Part shown: positions 39,450-50,530 of the stretch, in pieces | How the letters are laid out: every line of letters starts with the position of its first letter | How positions within the stretch are numbered: the first letter of the stretch is position 1 | Assembly: GCA_011316305.1 (NCBI GenBank) | Contig: SAUG01000074.1 | Location: 62,001-126,000, forward strand | Reading direction: 5' to 3' | DNA length: 64,000 nucleotides | From: Rusavskia elegans | Taxonomy: Eukaryota > Ascomycota > Lecanoromycetes > Teloschistales > Teloschistaceae | The notes under the pieces: generated by a model | Told to the model about the DNA's origin: nothing | Databases searched by the model: none | The model's input: the letters and a program-made list of their open reading frames with translations, nothing else | Made by a program: the position numbers and the translations under genes

Positions 39450-41810
39450 AAAGATAATATTTAATAAAAATAAACTATAATCATAAATATTAGGCGTTTA
39501 TAAAATATATATATAATATATATATCTAGAATTAGATTTATAATTAATTTTTTTTTAAACTATTCTATAGAATCTATAATAGTAGAGATATTATTTATTA
39601 TAAAATAGATTATATATTTTTATTTTTAGATATTTATATTTATATAACCGATCTAGTTTTACTATATATTTCTATTTTAGGCTGTCTTTTTATTCTATAA
39701 TAGGCGGGAGAAATAGCGTCGGAAAAATAATCTACTTTAATATTACCGAAAAGAAAATTTATAGAAATTTACGAATAGAATCGAAGATATTAAAAAACGT
39801 TAGACTATTTAGCGAAGAAACTATCTAAAAGGCCGAGATATCGGTAATTCTAATTTTTAGAAATTAGGGTCCGAATATTTCCGGTACCTTTAAAGTTATA
39901 TATAGAAAAATTAATAGAAACTATAATAAAATAATAGACGAGAAAGTTAGTAGAAACTATAATAAAACTATCGAAAATAAATATATATTTTCTTTATATT
40001 TAATAATTTATAGAAAGGTTTTTTATTATAATTTCTTATTATTATAATTATTAAATATACGCAACGATCTACTAGAAAGTCGTATTAATTTCGGAAATAA
40101 TTAGAAAAATAAAGAAAATATCGATTTATATAAAGAAATTTTAATAGTAAATATAAATTATTTAATTATCGGTATTAGATATTCTAAAGTCGATATATAT
40201 ATCGGAATCGGTCTATCTAATCTATTATCCGAAATCTAATAAATAATACTAGCCGAAAGTAGATAGAATTTATATTTTTCTATAATAGAAAATATTATAT
40301 TTTATAGAATATTATCCGATTCTATAGCGACGTATTAGCGATTAGCTATATTATATAGAAAATTATTAAATTATATCTAAAGATTTTAGATCGAAAGACG
40401 GATATAATATAGTAGTAGAATAGAATACTATAGTAGATATCTATACTACCGCCGGGATATTAATAATATTTATTTTAAAAAGTAAAAGTTTAGACATTAC
40501 CGGCAGAACGGAGCTTTCGCGATAAAAAATAAATAGAAACAGTAAATATAAAGAGAAACCGAAGTTTTATAAAAGAAAGTTAGAAACAATAGTAGCTCGC
40601 TACGCTATATATTTATAAAATTTATATTTTAAAATAGCCAGTTTAGTTTATATAGTTTTATTCTTTTAAATTAGATTATGGTTAGCGTATATATACGTAT
40701 TTAGACGTTTAAAAAAAGAATTTAATATAGTTATAAAGTAGTTAAAAGTTATAGATATCTATATAAAATTATATAGTATTATATTGGAAATAGAAATATA
40801 TTTAATATTATTTATAATATCTAAAATAAACTTTTTTATAAATTTATAATTATCGAAAGAAAATTCTTTTTTATTTTAAATTATAAACCGATAAATATTT
40901 ATTACTTATTTTATTGCCGAGTTAAAAGAATGAATTATTTATTATAGTTAGCCTGGAGCTAATATAATAGAAGGAGCTATACTATTTTATAGTCGGATAG
41001 ACTTTTTCTATTCTTTTTATATTTAGAGTAAATATTAGTAAAATAATTTTTCGAATATTCGAAAATAGAATATAAACGATTTATATTACTATAATTACTA
41101 GTTATATAGCGAAAATATCTAATATATAATAGAAAAGATATATCGATATATATAAAGGTAAAGGATTTATATAAATAGCGAAAAACCATTCGAATAAAGA
41201 AAGTATAAAAAATCAAAATTTTTACTAGATAAAATATTACTATATTATCGCTAGCGTATCGGAATTATATTATTCCGAATATTTATTTACTATTTAAAAT
41301 CTTCGAATATTTATATTAGGTTCAGATTTAATTATATTTATTAAAATTTTTATTTGATATTATTTATAAATTATATATATATATATATAAATATAGTATA
41401 TATCTATAGATATAGTATATATTTTTAAAAATATATACTAAAATAAAGTAATAGCTTTTATTTAATAGTGCTATAGTATAGTAGTAAAACGTCTAGATTA
41501 TATTATAGTCCTAGGTAAATTTATTCGGATTTATAAAATAAACCCGAATAATTTTATTAAAAACTACTATCTAGAAAATCTAAATTTAATTTCTAGTAAT
41601 ACTATTCTTTTTAGCTTTATTCTAGTATATATCTATATAACTAAAATATAATTATATATAAATGGAAGCCGATTATAATAATAGTTAAAAGTAATTCTTT
41701 TTAATTTCTATAGCTAATTATAAAGTTAATAGATTTATTTGATAAATACTATAAATATATAGACAGATAGAATATAATATCGGAGATAATATTACTAAAA
41801 AGAAAGTAAT
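39450..41810. other. Unassigned AT-rich sequence inside element D
   Basis: About 2.4 kb between the chromodomain and the 3' LTR. I see no recognisable protein. A purine-rich AGGCGGGAGAAATAGCG lies near 39704 and a tRNA-like, Pol III A-box-like stretch near 41468-41540. It probably represents one or more further insertions. Confidence 0.45.
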
Positions 41811-41988
41811 TATAAAACGTTAAATACGTTATATAAAATCTGGAAATATAATTAAAACGTTTAGAGACGAGATTCGCCGCCTAGTTACTAGAGCGTTGCT
41901 AGCGTATCGAATCTCGATCTTTCTCTACGTTTTTTCTTCTTTTATTACTAGATTATATTCCAGTCTTTCTAGAATATAAATTAGTTCT
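41811..41988 (+). repeat. 3' LTR of element D, truncated
   Basis: Begins TATAAAACG (mutated TGTAAGGCG) and follows the 5' LTR to position 41988, where hAT-like sequence takes over. Confidence 0.7.
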
Positions 41989-42363
41989 ACGTCGGATCGA
42001 ATTTCGAATCCAAATTAACTAATTCGATTCGTTTTAAATATTTCGCTAAATTGAAATAATTAGTAAATGTTTAAAATATAAATTATACGAATAATTAAAA
42101 AAAAAAATCTAATTGATTAACTATATTAGCTAAAAAAATACGAATTGGATAAAATAAATTATTTAACTATAATACTATTTCATTAATAATAAGATTAAAT
42201 TATATATAATTTATAACTATTAATAAAAATTTAGTAAATTTCTATTAGATTTTCGAATTCGATCCGGAACCGATCGTTTAATAAATCGAACCGGTTCGAT
42301 TTACTAAAAAATCGAATCGGATTATAGATATCGACAGAAATTTATATCGAAATAACCAATCTA
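41989..42363. mobile_element. hAT-like element E4, truncated
   Basis: The right end CCAATCTA and subterminal TCGGATCG/TTCGAATCC motifs match E1-E3, but the left terminal TAGATTGGC is missing, so it is 5' truncated or mutated. The following 42364-42735 is AT-rich, contains more TCGGAT-type motifs near its start and is otherwise unassigned. Confidence 0.55.
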
Positions 42364-42735
42364 ATTTCGATCCGAATCTAATCTATTTTAATTCGAGTCG
42401 GATCGATATTTATATAATTTTAAATCCGATTCGAATTTGTTCGGATCGGATTTAAATCGAAAATTTCTATATTTCATTTCGAATTCCATCTATATATTTA
42501 ATATAAAATTCGGTTTCGGCGAATTTATTATTATAGAAAAGATAGAAATAACTAATATTACCAACGATATATTTTTTATATTTATAAACTTTTAAAAAAA
42601 AATATTGAAGATTTTAGTAAAGATATTTTTTTATAGTAGAAATCTCTAAATTTTTTCTAGATTATCGTATTTTAATTTTAGATTACTATATTTTAATTTT
42701 TTAGTTTTTTAAAAAGATATATACTATAGTAGGAC

Positions 42736-43193
42736 TAGACTAGCCACTTCGGTACGAGTTTCCGTCGATATCTAGAAACCGACCCGAATTTTTAACGATT
42801 CGATTCGATTCGATTTGCTAAACGATCGATTCCGGATCGAATTCGAATATTTAATAGGAATCCGATAAGCTTTTATTATAATTTAAATATAATATATAAT
42901 ATTTTTTTTTCTATTTTTATATTAGCAATATATTTAGATAATATATTTAATCTAACTATGATTTTTCTAGCTAGCGTATATAATTAATTAAAGTTTTTTT
43001 AAATAAATAGATATTACTTTTATACTTGAAATTTATTTTTATACTAGAGTTTAACGTTTTAGCGGTTTCGAGTTAGATCGGATCGGTTCTTTAACTAAAA
43101 ACCGAAAACCCGTCGGTTCGATATCTAGAAAAATCGAAATCGCGAATCCGGAATATAAATTCGGATTCGAAATTCGATCCGACGGCCAATCTA
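42736..43193. mobile_element. hAT-like element E2, 458 bp
   Basis: Termini TAGACTAGCC and GGCCAATCTA. Flanks AGTAGGAC (42728-42735) and AATAGAAT (43194-43201) differ at three positions, all G-to-A or C-to-T, consistent with one duplication later changed by RIP. Subterminal motifs resemble E1 and E3. It is non-coding. Confidence 0.72.
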
Positions 43194-44464
43194 AATAGAA
43201 TTTATATTATAGTTTTTTACCGTTTCTATTTTCCGGATAATATTCGTTTTCGATAAAATAAAAAGATCCGATAGAATTTCGTTAACTATATCTTTTTTTT
43301 TTTATTTTTAAAAAAAATATAATAGTATATTTTTGATTGTATATAGATTGAATCGTTTTAGAACTCGGTTATATTTTTCTTAAAACTTTTAATAATAGCT
43401 CGCGCTATTATTCTATTATCTAAATATCTATTAGACTTTTTTAATATCCGTAATAGCCGAAGAAATAATGATATTTAAACGTCTACTATTTTATTTACTT
43501 CGATTTTAAAAGATTTAAAATTAATAAAAATCTTCTAGATAAGAATTAATCAATTTTATATAATTTAGTAATAGTTTATAGCGTGTCTAACGTCTGTTTT
43601 ATCTATAATTCGATAAATCAATATTCGAAAAGATAATAGTATTATTAAAAATGAGAAATAATATATCGGTTTCTATCATTACTAATTAAATTTTAATTAA
43701 AAGATCGTTTTATTTCTATTATATCTAAATATAATAAATATTGTTTATAGAAAATAGTAACAAATTTGTTAATATTACTAACAATGTTTATTTAATTAAA
43801 ATATTTAATATTTTCGAAAATACGGATAACGTTACAAGTTTTATTAATATTTAAAATCGTTATTTAATATATATATAAACGGTATAAATATATTATAAGC
43901 ATATTATATAATAACGTTATACTACGATTAAATAATATAAATCAATCTAATATTATAATAATAGCTTGACTTTTTATATAAATAAAAAGTTTCTTCTATA
44001 ATAAACGAACAAAGCTAAACGTTAAATCTAATCGAATAACGAGTCTCGTAGTATTAATAAACCGCGGTTAACGGGATTTAGTTAGCGTATTAATCAATCA
44101 AAACCATTAGCTAATACTTTTATATCTATTGAATTCTACTAAATTGCAAGCAGTTTAAATAATCTATAATAGAATTCTATTTCGCGGATTTTTACATTGA
44201 AAAATTATATTTTAAATAATTTATTTGATAATTACGAAAGTAATAAAAGTCAATTTAATCAATTTAAAATCTAGATATCATTTTTTAGTATATCGCTAGT
44301 TTTCGGTTTATTTGAAAAAAATTTTACTACTATTAGATAATATTAGATAGTTTATCGACTTTTTCGAAATTATTAATAAATTTATTTTAGTTCGTATTAT
44401 CGGTATTAATACTAGAGGAAGCTAATTATTATTTTTTAAACTCGCGCGTATTTTAATATATTAC
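43194..44464. other. Unassigned AT-rich stretch
   Basis: About 1.27 kb between two hAT-like elements. It is RIP-mutated but keeps some TG and CA. I see no domain, LTR or recognisable repeat. Confidence 0.5.
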
Positions 44465-45016
44465 TAGACTGGTTACTTCGGTACGAGTTTTCGTCGATAT
44501 TTCGGAAACTCGATTCGAATTTTAACGAATCGATTAGAACCGACTTACTAAATAATTTAGGTCGGCTTTTAAAATTAAAATCGAAAATTAAATCGGAAGA
44601 TAAAATAGAAACTAATAGAAATCTATTTCGACCGGCTAAATTTTCTATATATAGTAAAATTTAATAATTTATAAATTAATTAATTAATATATTTATTTTT
44701 TATAAAGTTAATATATTTCGAAAATATATTTACTATTACTAAAATTTTTTTAAATATTATAATTAATTGACTAGATTTATTTTAAATAAATAGATATAAT
44801 TTTTATATTAAAATTATATTTTTATATTAGATTTTAATAGTTTTAGCGGTTTTAGCGGGTCGAATCCGGATTTTTAGATTTAATTCGAAATCGAATCGAA
44901 TCGAATTCTAAAAAAATCCGATCCGATTTAATTCGGTATCTAAAAAAGTCGGAACTAATTCGGATCGAATCGGTTTTTTTAATTTAAATTCGAAATCGAA
45001 TTCGACAGCCAATCTA
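44465..45016. mobile_element. hAT-like element E3, 552 bp
   Basis: Termini TAGACTGGTT and AGCCAATCTA. The left 45 bp (TTACTTCGGTACGAGTTT and beyond) match E2. Flanks TATATTAC and TATATAAA agree at six of eight positions. It lies against an LTR-D copy. Non-coding. Confidence 0.68.
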
Positions 45017-45258
45017 TATATAAAGTAGATATGTTTCTAAAACAGTAAACAATTATAGACCAGACGAAAAGTATATTATAGAACTAACTTATACTCTAAA
45101 AAGACTAGGATATAGTCTAGTAATAAAGGAAAAAGAAAAAACAGGGAAAGATCGAGATCCGACGCGCTAGCGACGCTCTAGCGACTAGACGGCGAGTCTC
45201 GTCTCTAAGCGTTCCAATTATATCTCTAAAGCCTATATAACGCGTCTGGCGCTTTATA
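45017..45258 (-). repeat. LTR of family D, separate copy
   Basis: Matches 33528-33745 on the reverse strand, with the same GC-rich core at 45140-45220. Its terminus (rc of 45249-45258) reads TATAAAGCGC. E3 truncates the other end. No D internal sequence is seen beside it. Confidence 0.7.
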
Positions 45259-45640
45259 CTATACGTTACTATTTTTTTATAAAAATATTTTTATTATTAA
45301 ATAGTCCCGATATATTGAATTAATTAAAACTAAATATTTAATTATTTGTTTTGGTTTTAGTATCCGATAAACCAGTAATTTGATAAACAAATCAAACGTT
45401 AGTATACTAGTATTAAATATTAGATAATAGAATTTATATTCCAAGTTAATTAACGTAAATTACGATTTTATAGAATTTTATTTTATATTTATTCGGTTAT
45501 ATAACGTATCTTTCTATCGATAATTTAACCCAAAATTTTTATAGATAAATATATCTCGTAGTTATCGCTTTTTCTTTTTCTTTTATTAGTAATTTAAGCC
45601 TCTCGCAAGTACTACGATTTACTAGAATATCAGTATTTCC

Positions 45641-45824
45641 TAAAACCGGTTTAAAGCCGGTCTTAGCCGTTTTAGCTATCTTAGCCGGTTTTTAGCCGGT
45701 ACGGCTGAAAGCGGCTTATAAACGGCTTATTAGCCGGTTTCGGGTATACCCGAAGCTACGTAGCTGCGCGGCTAAAACGGCTAAGACGGCTAAACAGCTA
45801 AAACGGCTAAAACCGGCTAAAAAG
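45641..45824. repeat. GC-rich foldback built from AGCCGTTTT units
   Basis: About 184 bp in which the left side repeats TTAGCCG(G/T)TTTT and the right side repeats its complement AAAACGGCTAA, around a GGTATACCC centre near 45747. The two halves can form a long imperfect hairpin. It stands out from the AT-rich surroundings and retains unmutated bases. No counterpart is present in F copy 1. Confidence 0.75.
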
Positions 45825-46792
45825 ATTTAGAGATTCGATTTTAAATTCGTTTAAATTTTTATTAGTTAGTAGGTCTATATACGCCTATATATACCGCTAG
45901 GCTAGTTTTATCTAGATCGAAAATATTAGATTTTCTTACTAGAATCTAACTAGAATAGGTCTAGCGTAGTTTATTAAATAGATATTCGACTTCCGTTATT
46001 CCCGCTTTTAACGACGGCCGTTAAACTTTATTTTCGACTTAGATTATATAGATTTATTTTTAGTTTATATATAGATTTTCTTTTAGGTTATTTACTAAAT
46101 AGATTTTCGTACTATAAATACTATTAGAGTTCTAATCTATCGAAAATCTACTTTTTGGATTTTTGGATTATTTGGATTTTTAGATTATTTGGATTGAGAT
46201 AGCTGTCAGCCGGTCTAATCTGAAAATCCATTTTGGAATTCGTTGATAAATCTTTTACGTACGTATATACTTTTAGAATAGCTATATTCTAGCTAAATTA
46301 AATAATAATATATCCGTCAATTCTATATTTATCCGCGCGGACGTCGACTCTTTTATAGTAATTAGAATAAACTATTCCGACTTCGATAAAAATAGTTTTC
46401 TTACCGTTTTCAAAACGCGCTATCCGATTTTTCTATTTTTTTAGTCTAATCGACCGGATAAAACTTCTAGCTATAGTAGCTAGCGTTTTTATTAGCGATC
46501 GTTTTTCGACTAGCGATTCTTTTAAAGCTACGCGGGCTAAAGAATATTTTGATAATTTAACGGAACGTTTAGATATAGATTATATAATAAATATAGCCGA
46601 AATTATAACAATTCGTAATTGTATCGTAGTATAGTAGATAGATATAGCGGAAATATTAAATACTTATAGTTATTTATAACGTCGAAAAAAAACTGGATAT
46701 ATAGTATTTAAATATAGTAGAAAATTCGTAATCGAATAAAAAAGAAAATAGTCAATATAATTGACTGCGCTGCAAATTTTACCTGACGATAT

Positions 46793-47360
46793 TATCAAAA
46801 GTGTCGACCCCGTTTAGAATTAATTAAGCAAATTTGAATTGGTAAACGAGTTTGATTCTATATCCTATCTAGCGCGTTATAAAAGCGTTTACGAGTAGAA
46901 GATTTGCTAATAAACGTTTATAAATTAAAATTTTGCTCGTAAACGTTTATAAACGCCTTGAGCGCTTTAAACGAGTTTTGGAATTTTTAAAAAAAATCTT
47001 TTAAAAACTCTAAGTCTCTCTATCTAGTAGGGCTACTAGTATCCTTTAAAATATCTTTACTAGTAAACTTTTAGTATAGATTTTAAATATCTTTTTTATA
47101 GAACGCTAGCCTTACTAGTTTCTAAACTAGAGACTTCCTGTTATTAAACGGGAACTAACGAGTACTAAACTTTAAAAAGTTTATTTTTAAAAAACTAAAT
47201 ATAGATAAAATAGAAGTTTTTAGAATATATCTAAAATTTTCTATTTACTAAACAAGATAATCTTGTTTAAACCGGTTTAAATCGATTTAAATCGGCTTAA
47301 TCGATTCTAAGCGCTTTTTTTATTTTAAAATGCTATAAACGGGTTGTATATTTGCTGATA
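46793..47360. mobile_element. MITE-like insertion G in repeat F
   Basis: About 570 bp absent from F copy 1 at the matching place. The ends form an imperfect inverted repeat, ATCAAAAGTGTCGACCCCG on the left and, read inversely from the right, CAGCAAATATACAACCCG, both followed by TTTA. No clear target duplication. Internal TAAACG motifs recur. Non-coding. Confidence 0.5.
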
Positions 47361-47470
47361 GAACTTTAGCTGTAAAAATTTCTTTGTATGTAAAATACAA
47401 CAATCGTTGCCGTATATAACGTTAATGAAATATATATATATATATATATAAATTCAATATAATTTCAAAT

Positions 47471-48110
47471 AGAAACTTTTTAGAAAAGTAATTAAAACTA
47501 TAGAAATAAAACTCTATTTAAAAAACAATCTAGTAGATAGATACGAAAAAAAAATCTTTAAATAGTAAAACTATTCAATAAAAAGAAAAATTTCTTTTAT
47601 ATAGAATTTTTATTTTATTAAAATCTCTAGCTACTAGCGCGTTTGATACTCGAAAATTTTAATAATCGTTTCGCAGTATAGTAAATCCTTCCGGCTCTAT
47701 ATAATTAGTCAAATTGATTTTCTTTTTATTAAAATTCAAGATTTTCTTTCGTTTCTCGTTATTTTTGATTCCGAAAAAACTTTGATTTCTATTAAATCTT
47801 CAGCTATAGTTTTATTATCGTCTTTTATATTTGATTTAGAACTAATACCATCTCTATACGAGAAATAATAGAAAGATAATAACGATAACGTAAAAGCTAG
47901 TATATATAAAAGGATAAATATTTATAAAAAAATAATTAAAGTTCGTTGATTTAAATCGAGTAAATAGATAAATATACTTTGGTTTTTGATTTAATCTATT
48001 ATAAAATAGAAAAAATATAAAATATATATATAAATTGATTATTAAAAGTCTCGTTATATCAGAAATTAGATAGCTGGAAACGATAATACCTTTTAGAGAA
48101 TATTTGCTGT
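47471..48110. other. Unassigned AT-rich stretch at the block edge
   Basis: Last 640 bp of the AT-rich block. RIP-type composition is weaker and some ATG and CA are present. I recognise no element. The change to normal composition occurs near 48110-48130. Confidence 0.5.
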
Positions 48111-48877
48111 ATTGGAAGCCCTGCACGAACGCCTTGCTCTAGCCGGGTTGGGTATCAGCTTTCCGATTGGCTGCGTATATCAACGGCTTGCTTTCAACCG
48201 ACGACGGCAACGCTTAGCGTATCGTCTGGCTGTCAGCGGTCGGCAGACTATCAGCGAGCTTCCTTCTTTGCTGCAATGATCCAATAGATCATATACCCGA
48301 ACAAGGTATGCTGGCAATAGAGATACCAAACCTTAGCCAGACAACGACAAGAACCAATCGAGCACCGCTCTCATATGCGACAAGACCGCCGTTTATGGGA
48401 CAGGCAGCATGAAACGGCTCGAGGCTGCAACGAAGCACGGTGGTGGCACGGCGCTGCTGTTGGGCTGTGCGCTGCAGCCCGGTATGCGGCAGTCATAGGT
48501 TGGCAGCACGCTGACTGGAGAGGACGCTTACCCCAGCAGGCACGTACGAGTACAATCACGGAGAGCAGGTGCCTGGTCTAGGGCTTGAGCAATGTTTGCC
48601 CTAATTATCGACACGTGATCTTCAAATTACCGAAATTACCCGCAAAAGACAAGATATACTGAGATGATCTGGGAACAGTACTTTATATCGATTACCATCC
48701 ATCCGGCTGAGAGTCCGTTATAATCATATGTACCAGCTCCTCACTCAGGTTGTTCCCTTCCGACCAAGCACATACCTACTTCTCTTCCACATCTGAAGCT
48801 CATTATTCAGCTCCTCATCAACCCCCTCACTCCTCGCCTCCTCCACCTTCGTCCCACCACTCCAACCCCCCAACTAC
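48111..48877. other. Gene-free border of the normal-composition segment
   Basis: About 770 bp with ordinary GC content between the AT-rich block and the 3' end of the agmatinase gene. Small overlapping reading frames on both strands (48371-48581) show no family resemblance and look fortuitous. A CT-rich stretch at 48770-48900 probably belongs to the 3' region of the neighbouring gene. Confidence 0.5.
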
Positions 48878-50530
48878 TCATTCCGCCCTCTGACCCTCCT
48901 TCCAATCCAAACTCATCGGCCCCCGCTTCACCATGATAGTCATAACCTCAAACAGCGTATCCGCCGCCGCCATCGTCGTCAGTTCTGCATTGGTATCGTA
49001 AGCCGGCGCCACCTCCACTATATCGGCCGCTACGAAATTCAAGCCGTCCAGACCGCGGAGGATGGTGCGGAGTTCGCGGGTCGACCAGCCGCCGGTTTCG
49101 GGGGTGCCGGTTGCGGGGGCGTCTGTTTCGATGTGAGTATGGGAGGGATGAAGGAGTGAGAGGTGATGTGATGTTGGGGGGAGGGAAGCATCGAAGGGAT
49201 GGCTTGAACAGCACGGAGAGGGCTTGACATACAGGCAGGATCCAACGTATCAATATCAATACTCAAATACACTGGCTTCTTGCCCACTCTTTCTCGGATC
49301 TTCTTGATGATGCCCGCAGTACCAATGCTGTCGATTTCTCGGGCTTCGACGATTTCAAATCCGCAATATCCGTCATTGTCGTAGTCGCTCAGTCCGGAGA
49401 GCGTGGTACGGATGCCGGCATGGATGTTGCTGTCATTGGCGAGGAGACCTTCGGCGTGGGCGTGGTAGAAGTAGGTGCCGTGGTTGATTGCGGCTTGGGC
49501 CGTTGGGGCGCCGCCGAAGACGCGGGGACGCCAGGTGTCGCTGCGGAATAGGATGTGAGAAGAGGGAGTGGGAGGATTACGCGCGAGGTAAAGGATTCTG
49601 TGTAGGGGGGCAGGATGGCAGAGTTAGGGGGCTCCAAAAGAATAAGGACTTACAGATGGCTGTCGAAGTGGATGACGCTGATGGGACCATACGCTGCGGT
49701 GACGCTTCGCAAAAGTGGAAGAGTGATGGTGTGGTCGCCACCTAACGTGATGATCCGAGGTAGTGTCAACCCAGATTTGGAAAACCCTTTCTCCTTCGCA
49801 TTGGTGAAGGGCAAGCGAGTCAGAAGCGCATTGTGCCCTTCCTCAATTTGCTGAATGGCGTAGGCGTTGTCGTAGCTGCTCTTCCATCAGCTTCTTTTTG
49901 ATCCACAATGGTATGAGGACGTACGAAGTCACGGGGATATCGCCACAGTCTAAGACTTTGGCCCAGCTGTTGAACGGATTTGCGTCGAGTGGAACGTTGT
50001 ATCCGCCGCTGAAACGCACTTTTCGTGAGCCTTCGACAAACAGAAGAGTAAGCTAATTGATCGTTGCGGTTGGACATACTACAGGTTGAGGCGGCGAGAA
50101 CCTTGTCTAATACCTGAAGGACCGAATCGAGCTCCAGGTCGATATGATGTACCAGTGTCAAACGGCGCACCTGTGAGACTTAGTTTGGTGCTTCTTTACC
50201 GGAGTGATTTAAAGGATAGTCTCACCGATAAAGGCAATATCGTACTGTTCTTCATGGCTTGCTAAGCACGGAAAATACGGTAGTCGTCCGAAGGTCGAAA
50301 TCCCCGAGAAAACAGAGTCTGCCTATGCAAGGGACGGAGTCTCAGATGAAATGTCTGCAGTATCTGTGTTTTAATTGACATACCTGCGTGCCGCCATCAC
50401 CGGGAATTGTGTTGAACGCCTTGTACCACAAACTTTGATGAGGTCCTTGAATTGGGCTTTGGGCGTTGTGATCGCTATGTGCAAGCACCAGGGCCGTGAT
50501 GCAGAGTGCTGAACTGATACTTTTGAGCAT
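48878..50530 (-). CDS. Agmatinase-family ureohydrolase, probably secreted
   Basis: Hydrolyses a guanidino compound such as agmatine to urea plus the amine, using two Mn2+ ions. Exons on minus: 50530-50384, 50322-50226, 50170-50083, 50008-49925, 49875-49654, 49540-49233, 49122-48878, giving 396 aa. All introns are GT-AG, 49-113 bp, and keep frame. Metal ligands of the arginase/agmatinase fold are all present: His187 in GGDHT, Asp210, His212 and Asp214 in HFDSHLDTW, Asp308 and Asp310 in SIDIDTLDP, followed by APATGTPE. The N-terminus ([17 protein letters not shown]) looks like a signal peptide, so the enzyme is probably exported, unlike cytosolic agmatinases. Substrate cannot be fixed from sequence; 4-guanidinobutyrase or a related amidinohydrolase is possible. 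It is the gene nearest the AT-rich block and tandem with the MATE gene. Confidence 0.93.

Larger units (their letters stand above)
33528..41988 (+). mobile_element. Ty3/gypsy LTR retrotransposon D (chromovirus-like), RIP-inactivated
   Basis: 5' LTR starts TGTAAGGCGCC at 33528 and extends at least to about 33745. The 3' LTR starts at 41811 and is cut at 41988 by a hAT-like fragment. Gag, zinc knuckle, protease, reverse transcriptase, RNase H, integrase and a chromodomain are readable in order. The internal length of about 8 kb exceeds the usual 5-6 kb. Beyond MITE copy 3, another 2.4 kb between the chromodomain and 3' LTR (39450-41810) looks like additional inserted sequence. Confidence 0.8.
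45335..47470. repeat. Unclassified repeat family F, copy 2 (long)
   Basis: About 2.1 kb, inverse to copy 1 (22668-23612). It matches copy 1 at both ends (CGATAAACCAG near 45368 and the AT-repeat end near 47440) and in several middle blocks. It is longer because it contains a GC-rich foldback (45641-45824), a MITE-like insertion (46793-47360) and other extra sequence. Composition is only moderately RIP-affected. Nature unknown. Confidence 0.6.
1..48110. other. RIP-mutated, AT-rich transposon block (isochore-like)
   Basis: The block is extremely AT-rich. CA and TG dinucleotides are almost missing (the first 360 bases contain essentially none), TA is in excess and CG survives. That pattern is the expected product of RIP, which converts CpA to TpA on both strands of duplicated DNA in ascomycetes. 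ATG is correspondingly rare, and former CAA, CAG and TGG codons read as stops, so transposon proteins are visible only as decayed reading frames. Nested LTR retrotransposons, solo LTRs, hAT-type elements and a SINE account for most of it. I see no intact host gene. Confidence 0.93.

Noticed and set aside
40977..41216. 79-codon minus-strand frame in element D
   Set aside because: AT-driven Tyr/Ile-rich sequence with no recognisable domain.
47854..48126. 90-codon minus-strand frame at the block edge
   Set aside because: It starts in normal DNA and runs into AT-rich DNA. Hydrophobic composition follows from AT content, and no gene signals are seen.
48371..48581. Overlapping 60-70 codon frames on both strands
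   Set aside because: Open frames on both strands over the same bases, rich in Arg, Ala and Cys, are expected by chance in GC-rich DNA. No similarity recognised.
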